A stretch of 59,995 bases of DNA from Bacillota bacterium (GTDB lineage Bacteria; Bacillota; UBA5301), in NCBI GenBank assembly GCA_012735535.1, contig JAAYHC010000070.1, positions 1-59,995 on the forward strand. Reading direction: 5' to 3'. The notes under the pieces are model-generated. The model saw nothing but the letters and a program-made list of their open reading frames with translations, was not told the origin of the DNA and searched no databases. A program made the position numbers and the translations under genes. This document shows positions 1-8,695 of this stretch, one piece after another (the stretch's first letter is position 1; each line of letters opens with the position of its first letter).

Positions 1-104
1 CCCCACCTCTAATCACGCTAGACTGTACTGCCTCTTTCGAGTGGGAGTCCCACCCGGAGCAACCTGACAGAGAGCGATTAATGTGCCGGATTTTCTGTCA
101 ATTA

Positions 105-152
105 AGGCGATTTTAGTTAGCCAATCGCAATATTAGTTAACTAAAATCGCCT
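105..152. repeat. 15-bp inverted repeat downstream of the XRE regulator
   Basis: AGGCGATTTTAGTTA (105-119) is exactly complementary to TAACTAAAATCGCCT (138-152) with an 18-base loop. The right arm overlaps a perfect 12-bp palindrome, TTAGTTAACTAA (133-144). It lies just past the stop of the minus-strand XRE gene, so it could be that gene's transcription terminator, or an operator-like palindrome. No long T-tract follows on the minus strand, so the role is open. The rest of bases 1-174 shows nothing coding. Confidence 0.6.
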
Positions 153-174
153 ACGATAGCACCATTCTGATTTA

Positions 175-525
175 TCAGCAGTCTGTTTTTTGTAAAATCT
201 TAATCACAATGCCTGCACTTCTAATTGTTTTTTTGCGAGAGGAGGGGCTTACCCTTAACAATGTTGTCGGAACTAGCAAAACTTCGTAATCATTTACGTC
301 AAGCGTTTGTAGCCAATAACAGTTCACATTGGTTCGACCGCTTAAAAAATCCAAAGACACTCCAAAATAATCGGATATCGCTAGAGCTGTTTGCAGATCC
401 GCCTGCCGCAACCCGTTCTCATAGTGGGACAAGGTCGCCCGACAGAGATTCAACTTCCGCGCCAACTGTTCTTGTGTTAATCCATGCATTAATCGCAAAT
501 CACGCACACGCTCAGGAAAGCCCAT
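175..525 (-). CDS. XRE-family helix-turn-helix transcriptional regulator
   Basis: A 116-residue protein. Residues 5-62 form a typical Cro/CI helix-turn-helix: the LTQEQLARKL recognition region is followed by LSHYENGLRQ and a SDYFGVSLDFL closing helix. The remaining ~50 residues are not recognised and may mediate dimerisation or ligand sensing. The ATG at 525 is preceded by AGGTGA, and a promoter-like TTGCAT-N17-TAATAT lies upstream. No adjacent partner gene shows what it regulates; the neighbouring palindromes may be self-operators (inference). It sits in AT-rich sequence unlike the GC-richer neighbours, which fits accessory DNA. The DNA-binding role is well supported; the target is unknown. 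Confidence 0.85.
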   Translation of the reverse strand: MGFPERVRDLRLMHGLTQEQLARKLNLCRATLSHYENGLRQADLQTALAISDYFGVSLDFLSGRTNVNCYWLQTLDVNDYEVLLVPTTLLRVSPSSRKKTIRSAGIVIKILQKTDC

Positions 526-891
526 CTTGTTCTCACCTGTTTTCTCCGAATATTAATACAAGAATCTGAAAAATGCAATAAACGGATACAAAGCGTAGCG
601 ATTTCGTACCAAGTTACTCAGTTTATGTCAATTATTTCTATTGCCGTTAAATACCTATATTTGTAAGTGGAGAAACTATTTTCCATGATAATACCATTCT
701 GCGTAAGCAAAGTGACCGTTTCAATAGCCGTCAACACTGGAATACCCATTATTTGTTAACATTTTAGCTATTTTTAGCAATATTTGTAACTAGCGCATCA
801 TAACGAAAAACGGAAAGAATGTCGCGAAACGAGTTGTGAGGAGTATTTGGACGTAGTAACATCCACGCGATCAGTATATAATGGAGCCGAG
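526..891. other. AT-rich non-coding stretch between divergent genes
   Basis: 366 bases between the XRE gene and the NlpC/P60 gene. Apart from the regulator's promoter at 550-578 I see no convincing ORF, terminator or riboswitch. I looked for a c-di-AMP (ydaO-type) leader because those often precede NlpC/P60 genes, and found none of its conserved blocks. Confidence 0.5.
550..578 (-). promoter_or_regulatory. Putative sigma-A promoter of the XRE regulator
   Basis: Read on the minus strand: TTGCAT (578-573), 17-base spacer, TAATAT (555-550), about 25 bases before the regulator's start codon. Four of six -35 bases match the consensus, with ideal spacing. This is sequence inspection only. Confidence 0.5.
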
Positions 892-1419
892 ATGAATAAC
901 CGGTTACTGATTGTTTGCTTGCTTTTGACCCCGTTTTTGCTCGGCGGCTGCTTCTTCAGCCCACCGAGGCAGACAACCTTGCCGCCGGAAATCGCGGCCG
1001 AGGCCCTCCAATACGCGTTCAGCGTCGAAGGCGCTCCCTATGCCTGGGCCGGGAACGGCCCGCACGAGTTTGACTGTTCCGGTTTGATCGTCTGGTCGTA
1101 TCGGCAGGCTTATCCTGATCTGATGTTCAGAATTGGCCGTAAAAGAGTAGTAGATGTCTCCATGGACGACATCTACCGCTACAACTCGGTGCCGCTTAAG
1201 CCCAGTGAACTCCGGCCGGGTGATCTTGTCTTTATCACCGACTCCGACCACAGAATCACCCATGGCGGCCTGTTCATACACTGGATCGACGAGTCTACTT
1301 TCAGATTTATTAACGCCTCCTCCACCCACAACGCGGTCGTGGTGGACACATGGCCGCTTGACGGCAGGGTCAGAGACCAGTGGTTTGCCGGCGCCGGCCG
1401 ATTACAAACGGTTTTCTAA
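892..1419 (+). CDS. NlpC/P60-family lipoprotein, putative cell-wall peptidase
   Basis: 175 residues from the ATG at 892, chosen because it directly precedes a lipoprotein signal (MNNRLLIV, then LLGGC as the lipobox) and has GGAG five bases upstream; the tracked TTG at 847 would add a non-signal extension. After lipidation at the Cys the protein would be anchored outside the membrane. The NlpC/P60 fold is shown by the catalytic Cys in FDCSGLIVWSY and the His in THGGLFIHW, preceded by APYAWAGNGP. Family members cleave peptide stems of peptidoglycan. It has no SH3 or LysM targeting domain. It stands alone, convergent with nuoN. Confidence 0.85.
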   Translation: MNNRLLIVCLLLTPFLLGGCFFSPPRQTTLPPEIAAEALQYAFSVEGAPYAWAGNGPHEFDCSGLIVWSYRQAYPDLMFRIGRKRVVDVSMDDIYRYNSVPLKPSELRPGDLVFITDSDHRITHGGLFIHWIDESTFRFINASSTHNAVVVDTWPLDGRVRDQWFAGAGRLQTVF

Positions 1420-1456
1420 GCCCAAGCGGATACTCCCCCACCCTAACCAGGCTTCT

Positions 1457-2845
1457 TTACATCTGCAACCAGCCCGGCCAAACACCGGTCACCATCACCA
1501 CGACAACCGCAACCAAAACCACCGCCTCTAAGGCCGCATTCTTCGTGATGGGAGCGATCCATTCGCTATCCTCAAAGAAAGCGCTGCGCAGCATCCGGTA
1601 ATAGTACACTACCGAGAGGACGCCGTTTAAAACCATAATCACCGCCAAGATATAATGGGCCTCTTGGACGCTGGCCATAAACAGGAGCAGTTTTCCCATA
1701 AACCCGCCGGTCGGCGGTATCCCCACCAGCGAAAAGACAAAGACGCCAAGGGCCAGACCAAAGAGCGGCTGCACCCGGCCTAAACCACGAAAACTGTCGA
1801 TCTCGATACCGCGGTTCTGGCTTTCGGTCCAAGTAATGATGGCGAAGATACCCAGATTAGCTGCTGCATACACGCCCACATAGACTCGGAGCGCCGCGTA
1901 AGCCTCCGGAGTACCGAGAAAATAGGCAACCAAAAGATACCCGATATGCGCAATTGACGAGTAAGCCATCAGCCGCTTGAGGTTGGTCTGACGCAAGGCG
2001 ACCAGGTTGCCGACGGTCATGCTGCCGATGGCGACTAGGAGTAAATAGTAGTGCACCTCCTGGGCCAAGACGCCGGAAAAGTGCGATATGAACCGCCCGG
2101 CCAGCACCAAAACCGCGACCTTCGAGCCCACCGAAAAGAAGGCGGTAATCGGGGTTGGCGCCCCTTGCAGCGCATCCGGTGCCCAGACGTGGAACGGCAC
2201 CGCCGCCAGCTTAAACAGGAGACCACACAAGAAAAGGAGGCTCCCGATCACTACCATCCCTTCCCCCGTGCTGAGGCTGCCGGCAATGGTAGCCAGCTCC
2301 AGCGAGCCGGTATAACCGTAGAGAAAACTGATACCAAACAGCAAGGTCGCCGAGGCCACCGAACCTAAAATAAAGTACTTCAAGCCGGCCTCGGTCGATA
2401 ACGGATCCTGCCTCAGAAAAGCCGCCAACAGGTAAGAAGTCAGCGAGACGAGCTCTAAGCCGACGTACGCCGTCAAGAGCTGCTCTGAACTGACCATCAG
2501 CGACATTCCCAAGTATGCGCCGAGCAGCAAGGCGACGAACTCGGCCGGGGCCAGAGAGCGCTGCCCGACGTAGCTATACGACAGAAACAGCAACAGCAGA
2601 CCGGTCACGCCGAAAAAGAGCTTAAAGAAACTGCCCCAAGGATCGACCAGCAAATGGCCGGCAAAAGCATGTTCCGTCACCCCACCGAGAGCAGCCGCCG
2701 CCATTAAATAAATGGTTAGCGTCAGCAAACCCAAGCCAAAAGCTGTCTGCCGCCTGCTCTCCCGGGCCACAACGAGGTCGGCACAGATGATGGCGAGTAT
2801 TCCCGCTGCCAAGGTTATTTCCGGCAATAGCAACTTGTACTGCAA
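1457..2845 (-). CDS. nuoN: NADH-quinone oxidoreductase subunit N
   Basis: 462-residue antiporter-like membrane subunit of complex I (Proton_antipo_M family) with about 14 hydrophobic segments. Family hallmarks include the conserved Lys/His-containing helices (LKYFILGSV, KLAAVPFHVWAPDALQGAP) and SSIAHIGYLL. It begins with TTG, preceded by GGGAGGG at good spacing, one base after the nuoM stop, so the two are translationally coupled. It is the last gene of the nuo operon. Proton translocation is the expected role from the family. Confidence 0.95.
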   Translation of the reverse strand: MQYKLLLPEITLAAGILAIICADLVVARESRRQTAFGLGLLTLTIYLMAAAALGGVTEHAFAGHLLVDPWGSFFKLFFGVTGLLLLFLSYSYVGQRSLAPAEFVALLLGAYLGMSLMVSSEQLLTAYVGLELVSLTSYLLAAFLRQDPLSTEAGLKYFILGSVASATLLFGISFLYGYTGSLELATIAGSLSTGEGMVVIGSLLFLCGLLFKLAAVPFHVWAPDALQGAPTPITAFFSVGSKVAVLVLAGRFISHFSGVLAQEVHYYLLLVAIGSMTVGNLVALRQTNLKRLMAYSSIAHIGYLLVAYFLGTPEAYAALRVYVGVYAAANLGIFAIITWTESQNRGIEIDSFRGLGRVQPLFGLALGVFVFSLVGIPPTGGFMGKLLLFMASVQEAHYILAVIMVLNGVLSVVYYYRMLRSAFFEDSEWIAPITKNAALEAVVLVAVVVVMVTGVWPGWLQM

Positions 2846-2846
2846 C

Positions 2847-4313
2847 TTAGTTCCCTCCCAGCAGGGTCAAGATGCCGTTAACGGTTGGGCTGCTCAGGTT
2901 GAGTAATAAGGCCGGATAAACCCCTAGGATGATCGCGGCCAGAATCAATGGCGCTGCAACCACCAGTTCCGAGCCTGCGAGATCAGCCACCTGCCCCCAG
3001 GCGGCAGGTGGCTGACCCAACAGCACCCGCTGCATCATCCACAAGAGATAACCGGCGGTAAGGATCATCCCTAGACCGGCCACGAAGACCAACGGCCGCA
3101 GGGTCGCAAAGGTACCCAGCAAGACAAAGAACTCCGCGATAAACCCGCTCATACCCGGCAGACCAAGGGAGGCAAAGGCCGCAATCGCCAAGATCACGCC
3201 GACAGCCGGGATCTTCACCAACACCCCGCCGAGTTCGGAAATTTGCCGCGTGTGGGTACGCGTATAAATCAGGCCGACGGTGAAAAAGAGCAAGGCCGAG
3301 ATCACGCCGTGGGAGAACATCTGAAAGACAGCGCCGTTAACCGCGGCCGGAGTCAAGGCGGCCACACCCAACAGGACAAAGCCCATATGGCTGATCGACG
3401 AGTAGGCGACCATCTTCTTCAAATCATCCTGGGCCATCGCAGCCAAGGCGCCATAGACGATATTGACTACTCCCAGGACGCCCAAGAGCGGGGCAAATTG
3501 CGCCATCGCCTCCGGCAAGGTCGGGAGCATAATCCGGAAAAAGCCGTAGGCCCCCATCTTGAGCAAAACTCCCGCCAGCAACATGCTCACTGCGGTTGGC
3601 GCTTCGACGTGGGCATCCGGCAGCCAGGTATGGAAGGGAAAGACCGGCACTTTGACCGCTAATCCGATGAAGAAGGCGAGAAAAACCCAGAGCTGCAAAC
3701 TGCGTCCATAGGTTCCCTGCGCTAACTCCAGGATACTGAAGGTCGTGCCCCCGGCACCAAAAAAGAGAGCCAAGATGCCGACCAGCATGATCACACTACC
3801 GAAGAGGGTGTAGACAAAGAACTTCAAGGCCGCATATTCTTTACGCGGGCCGCCCCAGATGCCGATCAAAAAGTACATCGGCACCAAGACGACCTCCCAG
3901 AAAATATAGAAAAGGATGTAGTCGAGGGCCAAGAAGACCCCGATCAGACCCGCCTCGAGCAGCATCAGCAGTGAAAAATAGGCTTTGGCCCGATACTCCA
4001 CCGACCAGGAAGCGATAACCGCCAGGGTCGTCAAGAGAGCCGACAGCAAGACCATCGGATACGAGAGACCATCGATTCCGAGATGGTAGCTGACCCCGTA
4101 TTGCGGCAGCCACTTGGCTACCTCTGCGAGTTGGATCCGCCCGCTGCTCAGATCGGCCTCTAGCCCCATCACCCCGACGATCACCAGGGTAATCAGCGAA
4201 CAGACGAGCGCCAGAGTCCTCTGCCAATGCACCCGCTCATGGGGCAGTAGCGCAATTACCAAACTGCCCGCTGCCGGCATCAATATTGCCAGTGTTAAGA
4301 TTGGTATCTCCAT
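2847..4313 (-). CDS. nuoM: NADH-quinone oxidoreductase subunit M
   Basis: 488-residue, ~14-helix antiporter-like subunit. The conserved Glu helix (FYIFWEVVLVPMYFLIG), the Lys-bearing segment KVPVFPFHTWLPDAHVEAPT and SSISHMGFVLLG identify NuoM rather than NuoL or NuoN. The ATG is preceded by GGAGGAGA. It lies between nuoL and nuoN in the standard order. It is expected to form one of the three proton channels in the membrane arm. Confidence 0.96.
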   Translation of the reverse strand: MEIPILTLAILMPAAGSLVIALLPHERVHWQRTLALVCSLITLVIVGVMGLEADLSSGRIQLAEVAKWLPQYGVSYHLGIDGLSYPMVLLSALLTTLAVIASWSVEYRAKAYFSLLMLLEAGLIGVFLALDYILFYIFWEVVLVPMYFLIGIWGGPRKEYAALKFFVYTLFGSVIMLVGILALFFGAGGTTFSILELAQGTYGRSLQLWVFLAFFIGLAVKVPVFPFHTWLPDAHVEAPTAVSMLLAGVLLKMGAYGFFRIMLPTLPEAMAQFAPLLGVLGVVNIVYGALAAMAQDDLKKMVAYSSISHMGFVLLGVAALTPAAVNGAVFQMFSHGVISALLFFTVGLIYTRTHTRQISELGGVLVKIPAVGVILAIAAFASLGLPGMSGFIAEFFVLLGTFATLRPLVFVAGLGMILTAGYLLWMMQRVLLGQPPAAWGQVADLAGSELVVAAPLILAAIILGVYPALLLNLSSPTVNGILTLLGGN

Positions 4314-4332
4314 CTTGTTCTCTCCTCCACCG

Positions 4333-6258
4333 CTAACCGAAGATCTTGAAGGTCAATATGCTGATCAAAACAGCCCACACCAAGGACAACAAATAGTTGG
4401 CGATCTGACCGCTTTGCCACCGGCGGACCTTTTCGCCGGCCAGGTCGAGACCGGTACCCATACCAACCACGAAACCGTCGATCAACACTCGATCAAGCTT
4501 GGCAATTCCCATGGCTAAGCTCCGCGTAGCACTACCAACCCAGTTAACAAACTTATCAATCACGTTCAGGTCGAAGCGGGAAACCTGTTCCGACAGGCTG
4601 ATCGTGCCTTGCACGAAAACCCGCATGTACAAAGCGTCAAAACCATAGGCCTGCTGCAAGATCCGGTGCAGGCGGCTAAAGCGCTGCGCCATTCGCTGTG
4701 GGTCAAACCACCGGAAGTGGTAGAAAGCCAAGGCCGAACCGATACCGAGCATGGCCGCGAGCGAGGCAACCAGCGTGACCATCCGGTGCACCGCATCGGT
4801 ATGATGCACCTCGCTGCCGAGAAAACGCGGCAACAGGTTGCCGGCAAACTCGGCCCCCAGCCAACCGGCGCTCAGCGCCAAAAGGCTCAGAATCACCAGC
4901 GGCACGGTCATGACCGGACCGGACTCGTGCGCCTCGGCTGCCGCCTCACTCCGCGGCCGGTGCCAGAAGGTCAAGACCACCGCCCGAGTGATGTAGAAGG
5001 CCGTAATCACCGCCGCCAGGATCCCCAGCCAAAAGAGCACCCGGTGACCCGAGAGATAAACCTCGGCTAAAATGCTATCTTTGCTGTAAAAACCGGCAAA
5101 CGGGTAGACCCCGGCCAAAGCCAGCGCACCGATCAAAAAAGCTGCCGAGGTATACGGGAGGCGTTTGGCCAGCCCTCCCATCCGGCGCATATCCTGCGTA
5201 TGCACAGCGTGAATTACGCTGCCGGCGGCCAAAAACAGCAACGCCTTGAAGAAAGCATGGGTCATTAAATGAAAAACCCCGGGGTAATAGGCCCCTACCC
5301 CCAACCCTAGCATCATATAGCCTAGCTGGCTGATTGTGGAATAAGCTAAAACTTTCTTAATATCATGAACCACTAACCCGACAGCAGCCGCCAAGAGCGC
5401 GGTCAGTCCGCCAACCCACGCGATCAGCTGCATCACCTCCGGCACCGCGAGATACAACGGAAGCGAACGGGCGATGAGATAGACCCCGGCAGCCACCATC
5501 GTGGCCGCATGGATCAGAGCGCTAACCGGCGTCGGTCCGGCCATCGCATCCGGCAGCCACACCTGAAACGGCAGCTGTGCCGATTTACCGGCGGCCCCCA
5601 AAAAGAGGCCGATCGTGATCCAAACTAACGTACTTTGGGCAATCCCCCCGCTTTCCGCCAGGGCAAAGACCTCGGAGAAAGAGAAGGTGCCGGTGCCGGC
5701 GAAAAGCGCAGCCAGCGCAATAATTAGGCCGATATCCCCGACTCTGGTAGTCAAGAAAGCCTTGTTAGCCGCTTGGGGCACCCCGGAATTTTGGAAATAG
5801 TGGCCAATCAACAAGTATGAACACAGGCCGACGATCTCCCAGGCCATCAACAACAACAGATAATTATCCGCCATCACCAGGGTCAACATCGCGGCCGTAA
5901 AGAGCGAGAGGTTTGCATAATAGCGAGAGTAATGGCCATCCCCCGCCATATACCCGAGCGAGTAAACTTGCACCAAGGTGCTGACCAAACTCACAACGAC
6001 CAACATCATCGCTGATAAGGGGTCAACCTGCAAACCGAAGGAGATCGCGAACCCCGGCCACTCCAACCAGGTCCAAGATGTCTCCGGCTGCGCTCCCCCG
6101 GCGACCTGTACGAGGGTGATCACGCTGCACACCAGCGAAACTACCACCGCCGGAATGGCCAACTGGCTCCCCGTGTTCTGCATTTCTTTCCCGCTGAGGC
6201 CGATAATCAACCAAGCCAAGGCCGGAAATACCGGAATTAACCAGGCCAAGGTGAACAT
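4333..6258 (-). CDS. nuoL: NADH-quinone oxidoreductase subunit L
   Basis: 641 residues from the ATG at 6258, which has GGGGAG eight bases upstream; the tracked upstream GTG start has no such site and overlaps nuoK further. NuoL signatures are WEIVGLCSYLLIGHYF, KSAQLPFQVWLPDAMAGPTPVSALIHAATMVAAGVYL and STISQLGYMMLG. The C-terminal ~120 residues carry the long lateral helix region and a final transmembrane helix typical of NuoL. It is the distal proton-pumping subunit of the membrane arm and part of the eleven-gene nuo operon. Confidence 0.96.
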   Translation of the reverse strand: MFTLAWLIPVFPALAWLIIGLSGKEMQNTGSQLAIPAVVVSLVCSVITLVQVAGGAQPETSWTWLEWPGFAISFGLQVDPLSAMMLVVVSLVSTLVQVYSLGYMAGDGHYSRYYANLSLFTAAMLTLVMADNYLLLLMAWEIVGLCSYLLIGHYFQNSGVPQAANKAFLTTRVGDIGLIIALAALFAGTGTFSFSEVFALAESGGIAQSTLVWITIGLFLGAAGKSAQLPFQVWLPDAMAGPTPVSALIHAATMVAAGVYLIARSLPLYLAVPEVMQLIAWVGGLTALLAAAVGLVVHDIKKVLAYSTISQLGYMMLGLGVGAYYPGVFHLMTHAFFKALLFLAAGSVIHAVHTQDMRRMGGLAKRLPYTSAAFLIGALALAGVYPFAGFYSKDSILAEVYLSGHRVLFWLGILAAVITAFYITRAVVLTFWHRPRSEAAAEAHESGPVMTVPLVILSLLALSAGWLGAEFAGNLLPRFLGSEVHHTDAVHRMVTLVASLAAMLGIGSALAFYHFRWFDPQRMAQRFSRLHRILQQAYGFDALYMRVFVQGTISLSEQVSRFDLNVIDKFVNWVGSATRSLAMGIAKLDRVLIDGFVVGMGTGLDLAGEKVRRWQSGQIANYLLSLVWAVLISILTFKIFG

Positions 6259-6272
6259 TTGGAAATCTCCCC

Positions 6273-6581
6273 TTACCACTTCAGCAGATTAATCTTGTCA
6301 ATATCGATGAGCTTAGAGTTACGAGCAACTGCTACGAAGATCGCCAGGCCTACCGCCGCCTCTGCTGCGCCGACCACCATGGCAAAAATGGCAGCGATCT
6401 CCCCATGCGGTTGGCTCGCCCCATAGTATCTGGAAAAGGCAACCAAGTTGATGTTGACCGCATTCAGCATCAGCTCAATACTGATTAGCATCCGCACCGC
6501 ATTAGTTGAGAGCAGGGCCCCTAACAGTCCGATGCCGAAGAGCAGTCCGGCCAAGGTAACGAGCCACGACAACGGGATCAC
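6273..6581 (-). CDS. nuoK: NADH-quinone oxidoreductase subunit K
   Basis: 102-residue, three-helix membrane subunit, normal length for NuoK. The two functionally important Glu residues lie in SIELMLNAVNINLVAF and VGAAEAAVGLAIF. The GTG start overlaps the nuoJ stop by four bases, showing tight coupling. With NuoA, J and H it forms the membrane region nearest the quinone site. Confidence 0.96.
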   Translation of the reverse strand: MIPLSWLVTLAGLLFGIGLLGALLSTNAVRMLISIELMLNAVNINLVAFSRYYGASQPHGEIAAIFAMVVGAAEAAVGLAIFVAVARNSKLIDIDKINLLKW

Positions 6582-7111
6582 TGGGGATCACTCTCCTTTC
6601 TGGCGATGACCACCGCACCGATGAGAACCAACAGGAGTAATAGCGAGATCACTTCAAAGGGTAGAAGATAATCATAAAACAGCAACTGACCGAGGAACCG
6701 TAAGCTGGTAGCCGACTCGGCGGCCATCGGCGCGTTCGCCGGACCGGAGGCCGGCACCGTCAAGTTGAGGGTGAACTGAAAAACCATTACTAAGCCCACC
6801 ACAAAAGCCGCCCAGGTTAAGACGGTTTTCCACCGGGCTTGCCGCCTAATCGGGCTGCCCCCGGCGATATCTTTTTGCCCGGAGAGCATGACCGCAAAGA
6901 CCAGGACGGTAGCTACCGCGCCGATGTAGATCAGCACCTGAGCCACGGCAATGAAGTAACTGCCGATAATGGCATAGATCCCACCGACCGCGGTAAAGAC
7001 AACCACCGCACATAAAGCGGCATGCATGATCCGACGGGCAAAGACCGCTCCCAGAGCGGCCAGCACAATCACCGCAGCCACGACCAAAAACAGCAGTTGT
7101 TCAAGGCTCAT
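6578..7111 (-). CDS. nuoJ: NADH-quinone oxidoreductase subunit J
   Basis: 177-residue membrane protein with five hydrophobic segments. The conserved YxxxxAxFxAxxQVLIYxGAV pattern is visible as GSYFIAVAQVLIYIGAVATVLVF. It overlaps nuoI and nuoK by four bases each. It is a standard-length subunit of the proximal membrane arm. Confidence 0.96.
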   Translation of the reverse strand: MSLEQLLFLVVAAVIVLAALGAVFARRIMHAALCAVVVFTAVGGIYAIIGSYFIAVAQVLIYIGAVATVLVFAVMLSGQKDIAGGSPIRRQARWKTVLTWAAFVVGLVMVFQFTLNLTVPASGPANAPMAAESATSLRFLGQLLFYDYLLPFEVISLLLLLVLIGAVVIARKESDPQ

Positions 7112-7701
7112 CGCTGACTCACCTCATTTACCTGCCCGCGCCGGCCGAACCGAGTGCGGATCTTGCCGGCAGATTGCTGCGCTTTATCGTTTTTCAAGTA
7201 ACAGAAACCACCCTCGGCAAAGTAGGCGCTGAAGACGCTCTGTGGAAGCGGTTTCTGATTGTTTTCCGTATACGCTTTGCCGATCTCGGCCAGCTCGTCC
7301 AAGTTATACACCAATTGCTCCCTCGTGTAACCCGCCAACTCATAATTGCCGGCCATGGTCAAGGCCTCAAAGGGACAGGACTCGGCACAGAGACCGCACG
7401 CGATGCACCTGGCCATATCTACGCGATACCCCGTAAGTTGTTTGCGCCGATTCTCTCCGACCACCGTCTCGAGCTTGATCGCCTCAACCGCGCAAGTCCG
7501 CTCACAAATCCCACAGGCGGTACACTTGAGCCGGCCGGTTTCCGGGTCGCTCAACAAAGCAGGCATCCCGCGAAAGGTCGGGGTGAGATGCCACCGCTCA
7601 TCCGGATACTGCATCGTATATTTTGGTTCAAGCATCTTTTTAAAGGTCAGCCCTAACCCTTTGGCCAGGTTCAAGAGAGCACTCCCTATTTCCCGAAACA
7701 C
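7108..7701 (-). CDS. nuoI: NADH-quinone oxidoreductase subunit I (two 4Fe-4S clusters)
   Basis: 197 residues carrying two CxxCxxCxxxC motifs, CTACGICERTC and CIACGLCAESC, each followed by the family's Pro or hydrophobic position. These hold clusters N6a and N6b, which pass electrons towards NuoB. The start appears to be GTG at 7701. With no NuoEFG encoded here, NuoI or NuoB may be where an external donor such as ferredoxin docks (inference). The C-terminal ~80 residues beyond the second motif are less conserved. Confidence 0.94.
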   Translation of the reverse strand: MFREIGSALLNLAKGLGLTFKKMLEPKYTMQYPDERWHLTPTFRGMPALLSDPETGRLKCTACGICERTCAVEAIKLETVVGENRRKQLTGYRVDMARCIACGLCAESCPFEALTMAGNYELAGYTREQLVYNLDELAEIGKAYTENNQKPLPQSVFSAYFAEGGFCYLKNDKAQQSAGKIRTRFGRRGQVNEVSQR

Positions 7702-7738
7702 TTTACCACCAACCTTTTTTCACGCTTCGCTCGACTGA

Positions 7739-8695
7739 CTAAATGAAGACCACATACAGACTTGTTAGGGCCAGATTGACCAATGACGCCGGTAAAAGGT
7801 ACTTCCACCCCAACTTACTCAGTTGATCGGGTCGCACCCGGGGGAAGGTCCAGCGGAACCAGATAATCACAAAGGCCACCAGATAGATCTTGAGTAAAAA
7901 CCAGACGAGCGGGGGTAAGATCGGCCCCTGCCAACCACCCAGAAAGAGTGTGACTATCATCGCGCTCATCACTGCTAGATTGCCGTACTCCGCCAGAAAG
8001 AAGAAGGCCCAACGCATTCCCGAGTACTCGGTATTGTACCCGGCCACCAACTCCGATTCGGCCTCTAAGAGATCGAAGGGAACGCGATTTAGTTCGGCCA
8101 AGGCCGCGATAAAGAAGACCAAGAAACCGATCGGCTGGAGGATAACGTACGGCCAGCTTGCTTGGCTCTGCACAATCTCCTGCGTACTCATGGAACCGGC
8201 GAGTAAGACTACTGCCGCCACGCTGATAATCAGGGGCAGTTCGTAGCCGATCAGCTGGGCGATCGCGCGGATCGCTCCCAACAATGAGTACTTGTTGTTG
8301 GAAGCCCAACCGGCCATCACGACCGCGAGGGTCGTAAAACCGGAGACCGCGAAGAAATACAGTACGCCCATCTCCATATCCTTGACGATCAGGTTCGGTC
8401 CAAATGGAATCACGATATGCAAGAGGAAGGTGGGAACGATCATCACCAAGGGCGCTAAGATAAAAATCTTGCGGTCGGCCAAAGCCGGAATGATATCCTC
8501 TTTCGCCAACAGTTTAACGGCATCGGCAATCGTCTGCAGCCAACCATGGGGCTTGCCGGTGACCATCGGACCATAGCGGTACTGGATGAACCCGGCCACT
8601 TTCCGCTCGAGCCAGACCAGAAAGATCGCGTTAAACGACATAAACCCTAATACCGCCGCGAATTTGATCGCCGCCCACACCAGCTGCTCCACCAC
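7739..8695 (-). CDS. nuoH: NADH-quinone oxidoreductase subunit H
   Basis: 318-residue, eight-helix membrane subunit forming the quinone-access channel. Signatures: ERKVAGFIQYRYGPMVTGKPHGWLQTIADAVKLLAKEDI near the N terminus and LAELNRVPFDLLEAESELVAGY in the middle, both diagnostic of NuoH. The GTG start shares one base with the nuoD stop. A 37-base gap separates it from nuoI, the longest gap in the operon. Confidence 0.96.
   Translation of the reverse strand: MVEQLVWAAIKFAAVLGFMSFNAIFLVWLERKVAGFIQYRYGPMVTGKPHGWLQTIADAVKLLAKEDIIPALADRKIFILAPLVMIVPTFLLHIVIPFGPNLIVKDMEMGVLYFFAVSGFTTLAVVMAGWASNNKYSLLGAIRAIAQLIGYELPLIISVAAVVLLAGSMSTQEIVQSQASWPYVILQPIGFLVFFIAALAELNRVPFDLLEAESELVAGYNTEYSGMRWAFFFLAEYGNLAVMSAMIVTLFLGGWQGPILPPLVWFLLKIYLVAFVIIWFRWTFPRVRPDQLSKLGWKYLLPASLVNLALTSLYVVFI

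Noticed and set aside
7174-7656. 160-residue plus-strand ORF opposite nuoI
   Set aside because: Shadow of nuoI in GC-rich DNA; the opposite strand encodes a clear, conserved Fe-S protein. The other long antisense ORFs (904-1329, 34624-35280, 35584-36183, 45464-46351, 54740-55315) were rejected for the same reason.
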